DNA of 64,000 nucleotides from CADEGL01 sp050180485 (GCA_050180485.1 JBFXED010000002.1:62001-126000), one strand, 5' to 3'; shown: positions 44,247 through 54,716, numbered from the stretch's first letter. The notes: a model not told the origin generated them from the letters alone. Numbers and translations are program-made.

Positions 44247-45188
44247 ATGCGGTCTTCATCTTCGCTTCGCACCTTGCCCCTCGGCCTCAAGGTCAGCGAA
44301 GCCTTCGCGTTATTGCGGATGCATCTGCAGCGCCGGCATCTCGATGTCGGGCACTATCCCTACGACGCGCTTATCGCCGAGTACTCATCGATTCTGGAAC
44401 GGCACGGCAGGGGTGCCATCGGCGGTCAGCGGGTCCTCGAAATCGGCTTCGGTGCCCGCCCGTTTCGCCTGGCGTGGCTGTTCAATCGCGGCATCGACGT
44501 AACCGGCGTTGATCTCGACATGCCGCTGGTAAAATGGACGCCGCTGAACATGCTGCGCGTCGCGCGCGCGTCCGGCTGGATGCGGGCGGGCAAGTCTTCT
44601 CTGCGGTATTTCATATCCGACACAAAGGAATGGCGGTTCCTGGCCGATCTGTTCAGGAAAGAACACGGCACCAACTTTCGTTTCCCAGCCGACCGTCTTG
44701 TCGTCGCCGACGCATCGACGGATGAGTTTTGGGACCGCGCGGGGAAATTCAGCTTTATCTACTCCGAAGACGTGTTCGAGCACATTCCCAAAGAGCATCT
44801 TCAGAATCTGGTCAGGCGGATGGCCGCTTCGTTGCGACCGGACGGCCTCGCGGTCATCCGGCCGACCGTTTTCACGGGCATCACCGGCGGCCATCACCTC
44901 GAATGGTATGCGCATAAGGTGCCCGAACTCGACGCGGCACGATCAACGGAGCCATGGGAACATTTGCGGCAAAATCGGCGCCCGGCGAACACCTTTCTGA
45001 ACGGAATGACCCGCAGGGAGTATGTCGAGCTGTTCACGCCGCATTTTGAGATCCTGGAAAATCGAGCCATGCACCCCGACCTTGGCCGGGAATACATGAC
45101 GGACGCGATCAGGGCGGAACTTTCGGCCTACGGGGACGACGAGCTTTTCTCAAACTCGACCTTGTTCGTCCTCGCACCCCGCCATTGA
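44247..45188 (+). CDS. SAM-dependent methyltransferase (class I)
   Basis: A 313-residue protein with the SAM-binding segment VLEIGFGARPFRLAWLFNRG followed by VTGVDLD. The later part SFIYSEDVFEHIPKEHLQNLVRRMAASLRPDGL is the usual post-motif region of class I methyltransferases. The substrate is not apparent. ATG at 44247 is preceded by GAGAGAAG. It is the last gene before the island. Confidence 0.85.
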   Translation: MRSSSSLRTLPLGLKVSEAFALLRMHLQRRHLDVGHYPYDALIAEYSSILERHGRGAIGGQRVLEIGFGARPFRLAWLFNRGIDVTGVDLDMPLVKWTPLNMLRVARASGWMRAGKSSLRYFISDTKEWRFLADLFRKEHGTNFRFPADRLVVADASTDEFWDRAGKFSFIYSEDVFEHIPKEHLQNLVRRMAASLRPDGLAVIRPTVFTGITGGHHLEWYAHKVPELDAARSTEPWEHLRQNRRPANTFLNGMTRREYVELFTPHFEILENRAMHPDLGREYMTDAIRAELSAYGDDELFSNSTLFVLAPRH

Positions 45189-45534
45189 GTGGAAACGGCG
45201 CTCCGGCAAATGTGGCAACAAGATCCGGTGTTGCCAAGGCGCGGCCCGGCATCAGGACTCGACCTTTGAATTGGAGCGGGTGAAGGGAATCGAACCCTCG
45301 TCGTGAGCTTGGGAAGCTCGTAGTTTCGAAGGCGAGGGTCAATAACACTTTAACAACAGGGGCTGCCGATAGTGAAATCGGCCCCCGGGGTCCATTTGGA
45401 GTCCGTTTGGGGCTCGATTGGCGGTGAGATTGGCATAAATTGGCAGCAATTCGCCCGTCGCTTGCAACGGGTTGCGTTCGGACAAAGGTCGCGAACTGCG
45501 AGAAGGCCCGCCCCCCAAAGTTTCAACATCGGTC
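45189..45534. other. Gene-poor gap at the left island end
   Basis: Apart from the 48-bp attachment repeat I see no gene here. Open frames across it are short and lack ribosome binding sites. The segment at about 45375-45460 has several short TTGG-containing repeats (ATTTGGAG, GTTTGGGG, GATTGGCG, ATTGGCAT, ATTGGCAG) with no clear periodicity. Confidence 0.5.
45272..45319. repeat. Left attachment site (partial tRNA-Gly, attL)
   Basis: A 48-bp exact copy of the 3' half of the tRNA-Gly(CCC) gene, from TGGAGCGGGTG to GGGAAGCTC. It breaks off after the anticodon arm, where 45320 onward no longer matches the tRNA. It is not a functional tRNA because the D arm and 5' acceptor strand are missing. Confidence 0.92.
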
Positions 45535-47337
45535 CTATCGTTGACTGGCAAGTGGTGGAAAATCTTCTGGGGTAAGAGTTTCCTTCTCAAGCAGAAGTTT
45601 GGCGCCCTCATCTAGAAGCGATCGCTGTTCGGTTAAAAGCGCCTTGGCACGCTCGTACGCCTCATCGATCAGCTTCTTGATCGCAAGGTCTATTTCGCGC
45701 GCCGTTTCTTCCGAATAGTCCTTCTCATGTACGCCGATCATCTGGTCGCCAAGATAGGTCTGACTCTTGCGTTCGAGCACGGCCTGGCCAAGCGCCTTTG
45801 TCATCCCGAAACGCACCACGATCTCACGCGCGATATCGGTGACTTTGACAAGATCGTCGGCCGCGCCGGTCGACACCTCACCAAACACGACATCCTCGGC
45901 CGCTCGCCCGGACAATAGGACGACCATGCGATCCTTTAGTTCCCGCATCGTGATCAAATAGCGATCGTCAGTAGGCCGCTGCATCGTGTAACCGAGAGCG
46001 CCGATGGAACGGGGAATGATCGACACCTTGTGCACCGGATCGGTATTGGGAAGGCTCGCGGCTATAAGCGCATGCCCCATCTCGTGATAGGCGACGACTT
46101 TGCGCTCCTGCGGATGCAACAGGCGACCCTTGCGTTCAGCTCCCGCCACGATCCGTTCCGCCGCTGCAGTAAAATCGGAGGTCGTTACTTCGCTTGCGCC
46201 GCGACGCGTTGCGACAATAGCCGCCTCGTTCACGAGGTTGGCGAGGTCGGCGCCACTGAAGCCGGGCGTGATCCCGGCTATCTCCTCCAACCGGATATCT
46301 TTCGCAAGCTTGATGCGCTTAACATGCACCAGAAGGATGGCTTTCCGTCCTTTCCGGTCCGGGCGATCGAGCACCACTTGTCGATCGAAACGACCGGCGC
46401 GCAGCAACGCCGGATCAAGAATCTCCGGCCGATTTGTAGCGGCCAGAAGGACGATTCCTTCGCGCGGGTCGAACCCGTCTAGCTCGGCCAGTAGTTGATT
46501 GAGCGTCTGCTCCTTCTCGTCGTGCCCGCCAAACGAGCCGAAGCCTCTCGCCTTTCCCAAAGCATCGAGCTCATCGATGAAGATGATACAGGGCGCCGCC
46601 TTGCGTGCCTGCTCGAAAAGGTCGCGTACGCGCGCGGCGCCGACGCCAACGAACATCTCTACAAACTCGGATCCAGAGATCGAAAAGAATGGCACGCCGG
46701 CCTGCCCGGCGACCGCCTTGGCGATCAGGGTCTTGCCGGTACCGGGAGGACCGACGAGAAGGATGCCCTTGGGAATGCGAGCGCCAAGGCGGCCGTATTT
46801 GTCTTTGTCCTTGAGAAAGGAAACGATCTCTTGAAGCTCGGTCTTAGCCTCGTCGACGCCAGCAACATCGTCAAAGGTCACTCCAGTGTCGCGCTCGACC
46901 AGCACGCGCGCCTTTGACTTGCCGACGTTGATCAGCCCGCCCAGACCCTGCTTTGCCGCGAAGCGGCGGAAAGCGAAATACCAAACACCCAAGAGAATCA
47001 GTACCGGCATCACCCAAGACAGAAGGGTGTTGAGAAATGTGTTCTCAACAGTCCCGGTGAAAGTAGCGCCTGATTTGCCTATCTGCTCGGCCAGAGCGGG
47101 CTCCACCCGATTCGTGACAAAGAACTCGCGGCCGTTGATTGGTTCCTTCAAGCGCCCGGTGATTTGCTCTCGATGCACGGTGGCTTCGATGATCTTTCCC
47201 TCGTCAAGGAGCTTCAGAAACTCGCTATAGGGGATCGGTTCAACCGTGCGCCATGTCATCCACACGCTCTGAAACAGCATCAGCAAGAAGAACGCGCTGA
47301 CGAAATACCAGGCATTCCACTGGTGTTGCTTGTTCAT
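45535..47337 (-). CDS. ftsH: ATP-dependent zinc metalloprotease FtsH
   Basis: A 600-residue membrane AAA protease. Two N-terminal transmembrane helices (about 10-28 and 105-122) flank a small periplasmic domain. The pore-loop motif is FVGVG (229-233), Walker A GPPGTGKT (196-203), Walker B IIFIDE (251-256), and the second-region-of-homology arginines lie in LLRAGRFDRQ. The zinc site is HEMGH (418-422), with the distal Asp in STGAADDLVKVTD. It is somewhat shorter than the usual 640 residues, mainly at the C-terminus. As island cargo it is probably a second, stress-linked FtsH and not the essential housekeeping one (inference). It is transcribed away from the synthetase operon. Confidence 0.95.
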   Translation of the reverse strand: MNKQHQWNAWYFVSAFFLLMLFQSVWMTWRTVEPIPYSEFLKLLDEGKIIEATVHREQITGRLKEPINGREFFVTNRVEPALAEQIGKSGATFTGTVENTFLNTLLSWVMPVLILLGVWYFAFRRFAAKQGLGGLINVGKSKARVLVERDTGVTFDDVAGVDEAKTELQEIVSFLKDKDKYGRLGARIPKGILLVGPPGTGKTLIAKAVAGQAGVPFFSISGSEFVEMFVGVGAARVRDLFEQARKAAPCIIFIDELDALGKARGFGSFGGHDEKEQTLNQLLAELDGFDPREGIVLLAATNRPEILDPALLRAGRFDRQVVLDRPDRKGRKAILLVHVKRIKLAKDIRLEEIAGITPGFSGADLANLVNEAAIVATRRGASEVTTSDFTAAAERIVAGAERKGRLLHPQERKVVAYHEMGHALIAASLPNTDPVHKVSIIPRSIGALGYTMQRPTDDRYLITMRELKDRMVVLLSGRAAEDVVFGEVSTGAADDLVKVTDIAREIVVRFGMTKALGQAVLERKSQTYLGDQMIGVHEKDYSEETAREIDLAIKKLIDEAYERAKALLTEQRSLLDEGAKLLLEKETLTPEDFPPLASQR

Positions 47338-47450
47338 AACGTTTGCCCCCTCCCCGATTTAAGGGTGCAACGCGGGTGCACGAACCGCGTTCGGCTCACT
47401 TATGCCTGAATTAACAAAGCAAAATTTATGGAGCCGTTGTTAAAGTTTCC

Positions 47451-47464
47451 TTGATTTAAATCAT
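47451..47464. promoter_or_regulatory. FNR/FixK-type box in the ftsH-synthetase intergenic region
   Basis: TTGATTTAAATCAT matches the FNR consensus TTGAT-N4-ATCAA at nine of ten positions. It lies in the AT-rich 191-bp gap between divergent genes. For the ftsH side, a minus-strand TAAATT (47428-47423) would give a start with the box centred near -41.5, the class II position. For the operon side, TAATAT (47491-47496) would put it near -45. These promoters are predictions by eye. Confidence 0.7.
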
Positions 47465-47528
47465 AGCCTCTGCTCGGACATTTTTGATTTTAATATGATT
47501 ATTAGAATGGTTCGCTAATGATGCCAGG

Positions 47529-49297
<1,769 letters not shown>

Positions 49298-49301
<4 letters not shown>

Positions 49302-50296
49302 CGGTAACGCACAAAGACAAACCACGCCTCACGCGTCAGCATGTGTTTCATTTGTTGAAATCGATGCTGCGCATCCGGCGATTCGAGGAACGCAGCGCCG
49401 AGCTCTATCAGGAGGAGAAGATTCGCGGTTTTCTCCACCTCTACATTGGAGAGGAGGCGGTCGCTGTCGGCGTAATGGAGGCCCTGGCGCCGAAGGATGC
49501 CATCGTGGCGACTTATCGCGAGCACGGGCAGGCCTTGGCGCGCGGCATCTCTATGAACGCGATGATGGCTGAAATGTATGGTAAGCAAGAGGGCTGCAGC
49601 CGAGGCCGTGGTGGCTCCATGCATATCTTCGACGCGGCGACGCGCTTTTACGGCGGCAACGCCATCGTGGGTGGTGGTCTTCCTCTCTCGGTCGGACTGG
49701 CCTTGGCGGAAAAGATGCAAGGGCGGACCGGTATCGTTGCGTGCTTCTTCGGTGAAGGCGCCGTGGCGGAAGGCGAATTTCACGAAAGCATGAATCTTGC
49801 TGCGCTCTGGCAGCTGCCCGTTCTCTTCGTTTGCGAAAACAACCTTTATGCGATGGGGACGGCCTTGGCGATATCAGAGTCGGAAACCGACATCTACTTA
49901 AAAGCCCAGAGTTATCGCGTCGCCTCCGAGGCGGTGGACGGGATGGACGTCGTCGCGGTGGAAGCCGCGGCGCGGCGCGCAGTTGCTGCTATTCGCTCCG
50001 GCGCCGGACCGTTCTTCCTTGAGTGCCGCACTTATCGCTTCCGGGCTCATTCGATGTTCGATGCACAGCTCTATCGTTCCAAGGACGAGATCGATGAATG
50101 GAAGAAGCGCTGCCCGATTGCGCGCTTGACCGAGTGGGCAAAGGCCTCGTCGCTGCTTCATGCAGACGATATCCCATCTCTGGAGCGCGAGATCGCCACC
50201 GAAGTTCAAGCCGCGGTGAATTTCGCTGAAGCTGGTACCTGGGAGCCGGTCGGCGATCTTTGCCGCGACGTAACCACACCACGCCCTACGTCATGA
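49298..50296 (+). CDS. 2-oxoacid dehydrogenase E1 component, alpha subunit
   Basis: A 332-residue TPP-dependent subunit of the pyruvate/acetoin dehydrogenase type. The N-terminal part has LYIGEEAVAVGVMEAL. The YGGNAIVGGGLPLSVGLALA segment precedes the TPP motif GEGAVAEGEFHESMNLAALWQLPVLFVCENN (GEGA 152-155, Asn about 181). The phosphorylation-loop region YRFRAHSMFDAQLYRSKDE is normal. It starts in an ATGA overlap with the synthetase gene. Confidence 0.93.
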
Positions 50297-51300
50297 ATGT
50301 GTCATCGCCCGAAGCCGAGCCGCGCCTCAAATTGACGTACCGCGATGCGATCAAGGCCGCGATCCGCGAAGCAATGCAACGGGACGAGCGCGTGTTCCTG
50401 ATGGGCGAGGATGTGGGCCGCTATGGCGGCTGCTATGCGGTGAGCAAGGGCCTTCTCGACGAATTCGGCCCTGACCGTATTCGGGACACGCCGCTTGCGG
50501 AATCAGGGTTTGTTGGTGCTGGTATTGGTGCGGCGCTGGGCGGCATGCGCCCAATAGTCGAGGTTATGACGGTCAATTTCAGCATGCTCTGCCTCGATCA
50601 GATTCTTAATACCGCCGCTACGCTCCGTCATATGTCGGGCGGCCAATTCAGCGTTCCGATGGTAATCCGGATGGCGACCGGCGCCGGGCGGCAACTGGCT
50701 GCGCAGCATTCGCACAGCCTCGAAGGCTGGTATTCGCATATCCCCGGCATTCGTGTCCTGGTGCCGGCAACCATCGAAGACGCGCGTGGCATGCTGGCCA
50801 CGGCGCTCGCCAATCCAGATCCTGTTCTCATTTTCGAGAATGTACTTCTTTACAACATGTCCGGCGAACTCGCCGCTGGTGCGGGCCCGGTCAATATCGA
50901 TACGGCTGCGATCCGCCGCTCCGGTGGGGATATCAGCCTCATCACGTATGGCGGCTCGCTCTGGAAAACGCTGAAATCTGCCGAAGAACTCGCTAGTTTC
51001 GGGATCGAGGCCGACGTCGTTGATTTGCGGACCCTGCGGCCACTTGATGACAACACGATTATGCAATCTCTGCGCAAGACGAGGCATGCCGTGATTGTCG
51101 ACGAAGGTTGGAAAACCGGGAGCCTTTCAGCTGAGATTTCCACCCGCATCATGGAGCAGTGTTTCTGGTCGCTCGATGCGCCGATCGGCCGCGTCTGTAC
51201 AGCCGAGGTGCCGATTCCCTATCCCAAACATCTCGAAGATGCGGCGCTGCCGCAGATCCCCGCCATCGTCGCCGCCGCGCGCACAGTCATGGGACGCTGA
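50293..51300 (+). CDS. 2-oxoacid dehydrogenase E1 component, beta subunit
   Basis: A 335-residue partner. Landmarks: FLMGEDVGRYGGCYAVSKGLLDEFGPDRIRDTPLAESGFVGAGIGAALGGMRPIVE, QHSHSLEGWYSHIPGIRVLVPAT and the C-terminal VIVDEGWKTGSLSAEI. With the alpha subunit it decarboxylates a 2-oxoacid (pyruvate is most likely, from similarity) and loads the acyl group on E2. It begins at ATG 50293 in an ATGA overlap. Confidence 0.93.
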   Translation: MNVSSPEAEPRLKLTYRDAIKAAIREAMQRDERVFLMGEDVGRYGGCYAVSKGLLDEFGPDRIRDTPLAESGFVGAGIGAALGGMRPIVEVMTVNFSMLCLDQILNTAATLRHMSGGQFSVPMVIRMATGAGRQLAAQHSHSLEGWYSHIPGIRVLVPATIEDARGMLATALANPDPVLIFENVLLYNMSGELAAGAGPVNIDTAAIRRSGGDISLITYGGSLWKTLKSAEELASFGIEADVVDLRTLRPLDDNTIMQSLRKTRHAVIVDEGWKTGSLSAEISTRIMEQCFWSLDAPIGRVCTAEVPIPYPKHLEDAALPQIPAIVAAARTVMGR

Positions 51301-52502
51301 TGGGCGAATTTCGCATGCCCTCTTTAGGCGCCGACATGGAGGCCGGCACGCTAATCGAATGGTTGAAGCAGCCCGGTGACGCCATCGCGCGCGGCGAGGT
51401 GATCGCCGTCGTCGAAACCCAGAAAGGTGCAATCGAGATCGAAGTTCACGAAAGCGGCGTGATTGAAAGCCTACTGGTACCCGTCGGACGAACCGTTCCG
51501 GTCGGTACCGCGCTGGCCATCATTCGTACGCCCGATACTTTGGCGCCGCTACAGCGACCGACTGACGCAGGCCGGGAGCACCCACAAGCCGTTTTATCTC
51601 CCGCCGTTGCCTCCCCGCCGATCGAGCGGCCGAAGCTTATCCCCTCCGACGGGTTGAAAATTTCGCCCGCCGCGCGCCGGTTCGCAGCCGAGAAAGGTAT
51701 CGACGTCGCCACCATCTCAGGCAGTGGGCCGGAAGGAGCAATCGTCTTCATCGATGTCGAGAACGCCTGGCGTCAACTGCAGCTCGCGCCTACGCTGAAG
51801 CAGCCGATAGCCGTGAAAGCACCCGGCAGGGGGATCGATCTTGCCGCCATGCGCGGCGCCATCGCCGCCGCGATGAGCCGGTCTAATCGTGAGATACCAC
51901 ATTACTATGTGCAGCAAGCGGTAGATATTGGCCTCGCGATCGATTGGCTAAAGCTCCGGAATGTGGGCCAACCGCCGGAACGGCGCCTCGTTCTTGGTGC
52001 GCTCATCGTGAAGTCCGTCGCCCTTGCTATGCGCACCTTGCCCGAATTCAATGGCTTTTTTCGGGAAGGCCGCTTCGAGTCCAGCGAACGCGTGCATATC
52101 GGCAATGCGATCGCGTTGCGCGGAGGCGGCCTCGTGGCGCCCGCCATCCATGACGCCGACCGTCTCGATCTCGATGAGGTGATGGTTAAGCTGCGTGATC
52201 TGGTGAATCGAGTGAGAGCTGGTCGCTATCGAAGCTCCGAACTTATCGACCCGACCGTGACACTGACGAGCCTTGGCGAACGTGGCGCCGATGCGCTTTT
52301 TCCCATCATCAATCCGCCACAGGTGGCAATCATTGCTGCCGGTACGCCGGCACGTCGGCCGTGGTTGGTGGGCGATGCGATCATGGCACGACCAGTAATG
52401 CAGCTATCCCTGGCGGCAGATCACCGCGTGAGCGATGGGCATCGAGGTGCGCTGCTCTTGGCGGATATTACCTGCCGCCTGACAGAGCCGGACAAACTAT
52501 GA
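51300..52502 (+). CDS. 2-oxoacid dehydrogenase E2 (dihydrolipoamide acyltransferase)
   Basis: A 400-residue E2 with one lipoyl domain (1-78; lipoyl lysine K42 in ETQKGA, where ETDKA is usual), a peripheral subunit-binding domain (about 120-155, KISPAARRFAAEKGIDVATISGSGPEG) and the catalytic core. The core ends in DHRVSDGHRG (about 374), with the expected His and Asp. It transfers the acyl group to CoA. No E3 gene is present in the operon, so the dehydrogenase must borrow the cell's Lpd. It starts in a one-base overlap with the beta-subunit stop. Confidence 0.93.
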   Translation: MGEFRMPSLGADMEAGTLIEWLKQPGDAIARGEVIAVVETQKGAIEIEVHESGVIESLLVPVGRTVPVGTALAIIRTPDTLAPLQRPTDAGREHPQAVLSPAVASPPIERPKLIPSDGLKISPAARRFAAEKGIDVATISGSGPEGAIVFIDVENAWRQLQLAPTLKQPIAVKAPGRGIDLAAMRGAIAAAMSRSNREIPHYYVQQAVDIGLAIDWLKLRNVGQPPERRLVLGALIVKSVALAMRTLPEFNGFFREGRFESSERVHIGNAIALRGGGLVAPAIHDADRLDLDEVMVKLRDLVNRVRAGRYRSSELIDPTVTLTSLGERGADALFPIINPPQVAIIAAGTPARRPWLVGDAIMARPVMQLSLAADHRVSDGHRGALLLADITCRLTEPDKL

Positions 52503-52750
52503 CGCGCGATGAGCTCAAGCGGGCACTGCTCGAGGAGGTCGCCAATATAGCACCCGAAATCGATCCCGCGACGGTACCAGACGACGCTGACCTACGCGAT
52601 GCGTTGGACATCGATTCGATCAGCTTTCTGAATCTGATCATCGCCATCAAATTGCGTTTCGGCGTGGATGTTCCTGAGTTGGACTATCCCAAACTCCGCA
52701 GTCTGCGCGGCGTAATGGACTATCTCGCAGAGCGAATTCAACATTCATGA
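52499..52750 (+). CDS. Acyl carrier protein
   Basis: An 83-residue acidic four-helix carrier protein. The phosphopantetheine attachment serine is S40 in the motif DIDSISFLNLI. Surrounding features (PDDADLRDALDIDS, then FGVDVPELDYPKLRSLRGVMDYL) are typical of standalone ACPs. It overlaps the E2 stop in ATGA and closes the operon. It probably accepts an acyl chain made or activated by the upstream enzymes; its specific role is unknown. Confidence 0.9.
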   Translation: MTRDELKRALLEEVANIAPEIDPATVPDDADLRDALDIDSISFLNLIIAIKLRFGVDVPELDYPKLRSLRGVMDYLAERIQHS

Positions 52751-52850
52751 GCCGCGTCGATAGGAATTTTGCAGTTAGCGTGCATGGAAAAGTTTCAGAT
52801 CCGAATCTGAGCAACCTATCCCCAGGTTTTCTATCCCTCTAAATACGAAA

Positions 52851-52878
52851 AAGGGCGCCACCCTTGGGTGGCGCCCTT
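52851..52878 (-). terminator. Rho-independent terminator (leftward)
   Basis: AAGGGCGCCACCC (52851-52863) and GGGTGGCGCCCTT (52866-52878) form a 13-bp stem with a 2-nt gap. Read on the minus strand it is followed by TTTTTCG, so it terminates leftward transcription from the short gene whose stop overlaps it. On the plus strand no U-tract follows, though the stem may still mark the end of the ACP operon. Confidence 0.8.
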
Positions 52879-53179
52879 AATCGTTAACTCCGTAACGCGT
52901 CGGCGCAATTGGCTCGTCGTTGCAGCCGGTTGCACCATAGGTCGGTTGGGACATATCTCGGATGATTCTTGTGTAATGCCTCAGCATTTCCATGTGGGTC
53001 TCAACCGTAGCTTCAGTCGCGGTTAACGGACCCCCAATCGTATATTCATCCGGATAAGTGCGAGATGCACGTCGCTGCATGTCGCCAGCTACCGGGAAAG
53101 CTATCGTCAACTTCCGCACGGCGCTTCGTTCTGCAGCTAGGCGAGCGGAGATTAAGAGAAACGGATTAGTTGTCCGCAT
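52877..53179 (-). CDS. Hypothetical protein of the island
   Basis: A 100-residue protein starting at ATG 53179, with the longer frame reaching a TTG at 53254. It has no recognised family. The N-terminus is basic (ARLAAERSAVRKL), and the C-terminal half contains ATVETHMEMLRHYTRIIRDM. Its stop sits inside a terminator that points the right way, which supports it as a real transcription unit. It may be a remnant of island functions. Confidence 0.45.
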   Translation of the reverse strand: MRTTNPFLLISARLAAERSAVRKLTIAFPVAGDMQRRASRTYPDEYTIGGPLTATEATVETHMEMLRHYTRIIRDMSQPTYGATGCNDEPIAPTRYGVND

Positions 53180-53241
53180 GCCCCCCACATGCTTCGCAAA
53201 GCATATGCTACGTGGCAGGCAGAAAAAGGGGTGCTGCTTAG

Positions 53242-53370
53242 CGTTTACAGCCAATGCTTGGCCATGCCCCCGGCTCGCGCGTCACAAGCCAGTACTACGT
53301 CTACGCGTCCGAGCAGGCCATTAAGCAGAACCTACTGGAGCTTCCTATGCTGGAAGGAATGAGAACGCCG
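53242..53370 (+). pseudogene. Tyrosine integrase C-terminal remnant
   Basis: An in-frame stop immediately precedes this open segment. It encodes MLGHAPGSRVTSQYYVYASE, which matches the LGH...T...Y box II pattern (catalytic histidine and tyrosine) of phage integrases. It lies directly upstream of the tRNA attachment site, where an integrase 3' end is expected. The rest of the gene (box I, N-terminus) is missing, so the island has probably lost mobility. Confidence 0.6.
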
Positions 53371-53468
53371 CTTCTCCAGCTTTGGCACTTTTTGACTCCA
53401 AGACCGGCTCGGAGCGCTAGCTCAGTTTCTAGCAAGCAGCTAAAGCCTTGCGGCGACTCAGAAAATGC

Positions 53469-53516
53469 TGGAGCGGGTGAAGGGAATCGAACCCTCGTCG
53501 TGAGCTTGGGAAGCTC
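53469..53516. repeat. Right attachment site inside tRNA-Gly (attR)
   Basis: Forty-eight bases identical to 45272-45319, covering the tRNA from the anticodon arm to the CCA end. Integration at this point preserves the tRNA, as is usual for tyrosine recombinases that use the anticodon-to-3' half. Confidence 0.92.
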
Positions 53517-53542
53517 CTGCTCTACCATTGAGCTACACCCGC
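53469..53542 (-). tRNA. tRNA-Gly (anticodon CCC)
   Basis: A complete cloverleaf on the minus strand: acceptor GCGGGTG/CACCCGC, D arm GCTC...GAGC, anticodon loop TTCCCAA, T arm GAGGG-TTCGATT-CCCTT, and an encoded CCA at the 3' end (53471-53469). The top pair of the anticodon stem is a G-A mismatch. Its 3' half is duplicated at the other end of the island. Confidence 0.95.
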
Positions 53543-53673
53543 TTGGGGCCGGATTATAAGGCCGCCGGGCCGGGCCGCAACCACGCGGACTTTCGTCTTA
53601 GATCCAACAACACACGGAAATTTGAAGGGAGCGGCGATTGCGCCCCGCATACGGGCGGCGATTTAATGGCGTC

Positions 53674-54627
53674 ATGACTTCGACCGCGCCGCTCGACCCG
53701 GCCAAGTTCCGCGACCCCACGCTGACCGCGCGGGGGGAACTGCGCGCCCGCGTGGCGCCCACCTCACTGGAAACGCTGTGGTTCAACACCGGCACGCTGT
53801 GCAACGTCGCCTGCTGGAATTGCTATATCGAATCGAGCCCGCGCAACGACCGGCTGGCCTATCTGAGCACGGCCGACGTAGCTCTCTATCTCGACGAGAT
53901 CGAACGCGAGCGCCTCGGTACGCGCGAGGTCGGTTTCACCGGTGGCGAGCCGTTCATGAATCCAGAGACGCCCGCCATGCTGGCCGAGACGCTCGGCCGC
54001 GGCTATCGGGTGTTGATGCTGACGAACGCCATGCGGCCCATGATGCGCCGGACCGAGGCGCTGGCCGCCCTGCAACGCCGGTACGGCGCGCGCTTGATCA
54101 TGCGGGTGTCGCTGGACCATCACACCCGAGAGGGACACGAGGCCATGCGCGGCCCGCACAGTTGGACGCCGGCACTCAAGGGCATCGACTGGCTGGTGAC
54201 GAACGGCTTTACGGTCCATATCGCATCGCGCCAGCCCGCGAACGAATCCGAGGACGAGGCGCGCGTGCGATTCGCGCGTCTGTTCGCCGAGATCGGCCTG
54301 TCCATCGATGCGCGCGATCCCGGCGCGCTGGTGCTCTTCCCCGAAATGGACGCGCGGCTCGACGTACCGGAGATCACCGAGCGATGCTGGGGCATCCTGA
54401 AACGCGACCCGGCTTCCGTGATGTGCGCAACCTCACGCATGGTCGTGAAACGCAAGGGTGCCGCGCATCCGACAGTTGTCGCCTGCACTCTGCTTCCCTA
54501 CGAGGCTCAGTTCGAACTGGGCTCGTCCCTAGCCGCGGCGCTTCGGCCCGTTTCGCTGAACCACCCCCATTGCGCGCGCTTCTGCGTGCTGGGCGGGGCC
54601 TCCTGCAGCGCCGCACCGGCGGCTTGA
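53674..54627 (+). CDS. Radical SAM domain protein
   Basis: A 317-residue protein with the [4Fe-4S] motif CNVACWNC (C43, C47, C50; CxxxCxxC) and GFTGGEPFMNP, the SAM-binding GGE motif. Cysteines in the C-terminal region (CTLLPYEAQFE, HCARFCVLGGASC) could hold an auxiliary cluster or are structural. The substrate is not apparent. ATG at 53674 is chosen from the conserved N-terminal length. It ends in a TTGACA that may be the -35 of the metZ riboswitch promoter. Confidence 0.87.
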   Translation: MTSTAPLDPAKFRDPTLTARGELRARVAPTSLETLWFNTGTLCNVACWNCYIESSPRNDRLAYLSTADVALYLDEIERERLGTREVGFTGGEPFMNPETPAMLAETLGRGYRVLMLTNAMRPMMRRTEALAALQRRYGARLIMRVSLDHHTREGHEAMRGPHSWTPALKGIDWLVTNGFTVHIASRQPANESEDEARVRFARLFAEIGLSIDARDPGALVLFPEMDARLDVPEITERCWGILKRDPASVMCATSRMVVKRKGAAHPTVVACTLLPYEAQFELGSSLAAALRPVSLNHPHCARFCVLGGASCSAAPAA

Positions 54628-54659
54628 CAGGGTATCCCTTGACGCCTTACTGCTAGTGT

Positions 54660-54716
54660 CACGTGGTGATTTGGCCCGACCGGCTTGCGGCCACGTTAAA
54701 CAAGCAGCTAAAGAGG
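54660..54716 (+). promoter_or_regulatory. SAM-II riboswitch upstream of metZ
   Basis: It matches the SAM-II consensus: GTGGTGATTTGGCC, then GACCGGC TTGCGGCCACGTTAAA, then AGCAGCTAAAGA. The P1 stem pairs CGTGG (54662-54666) with CCACG (54691-54695), and the 3' GCTAAAGA closes the pseudoknot. SAM-II riboswitches occur almost only in alphaproteobacteria upstream of methionine genes. A TTGACA at 54624-54629 is a plausible -35. Confidence 0.92.

Noticed and set aside
45272..45319. A second tRNA-Gly gene
   Set aside because: Only the 3' half is present. The D arm and 5' acceptor strand are missing, so it is an attachment-site duplicate.
45339..45611. Ninety-codon leftward frame between the attachment repeat and ftsH
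   Set aside because: It runs into the ftsH 3' end in another frame, lacks a ribosome binding site and has no recognisable domain; typical of tRNA-flanking noise.
53301..53528. Frame encoding a TTRVRFPSPAP-like peptide
   Set aside because: This is the translated antisense of the tRNA-Gly region, a well-known annotation artefact.
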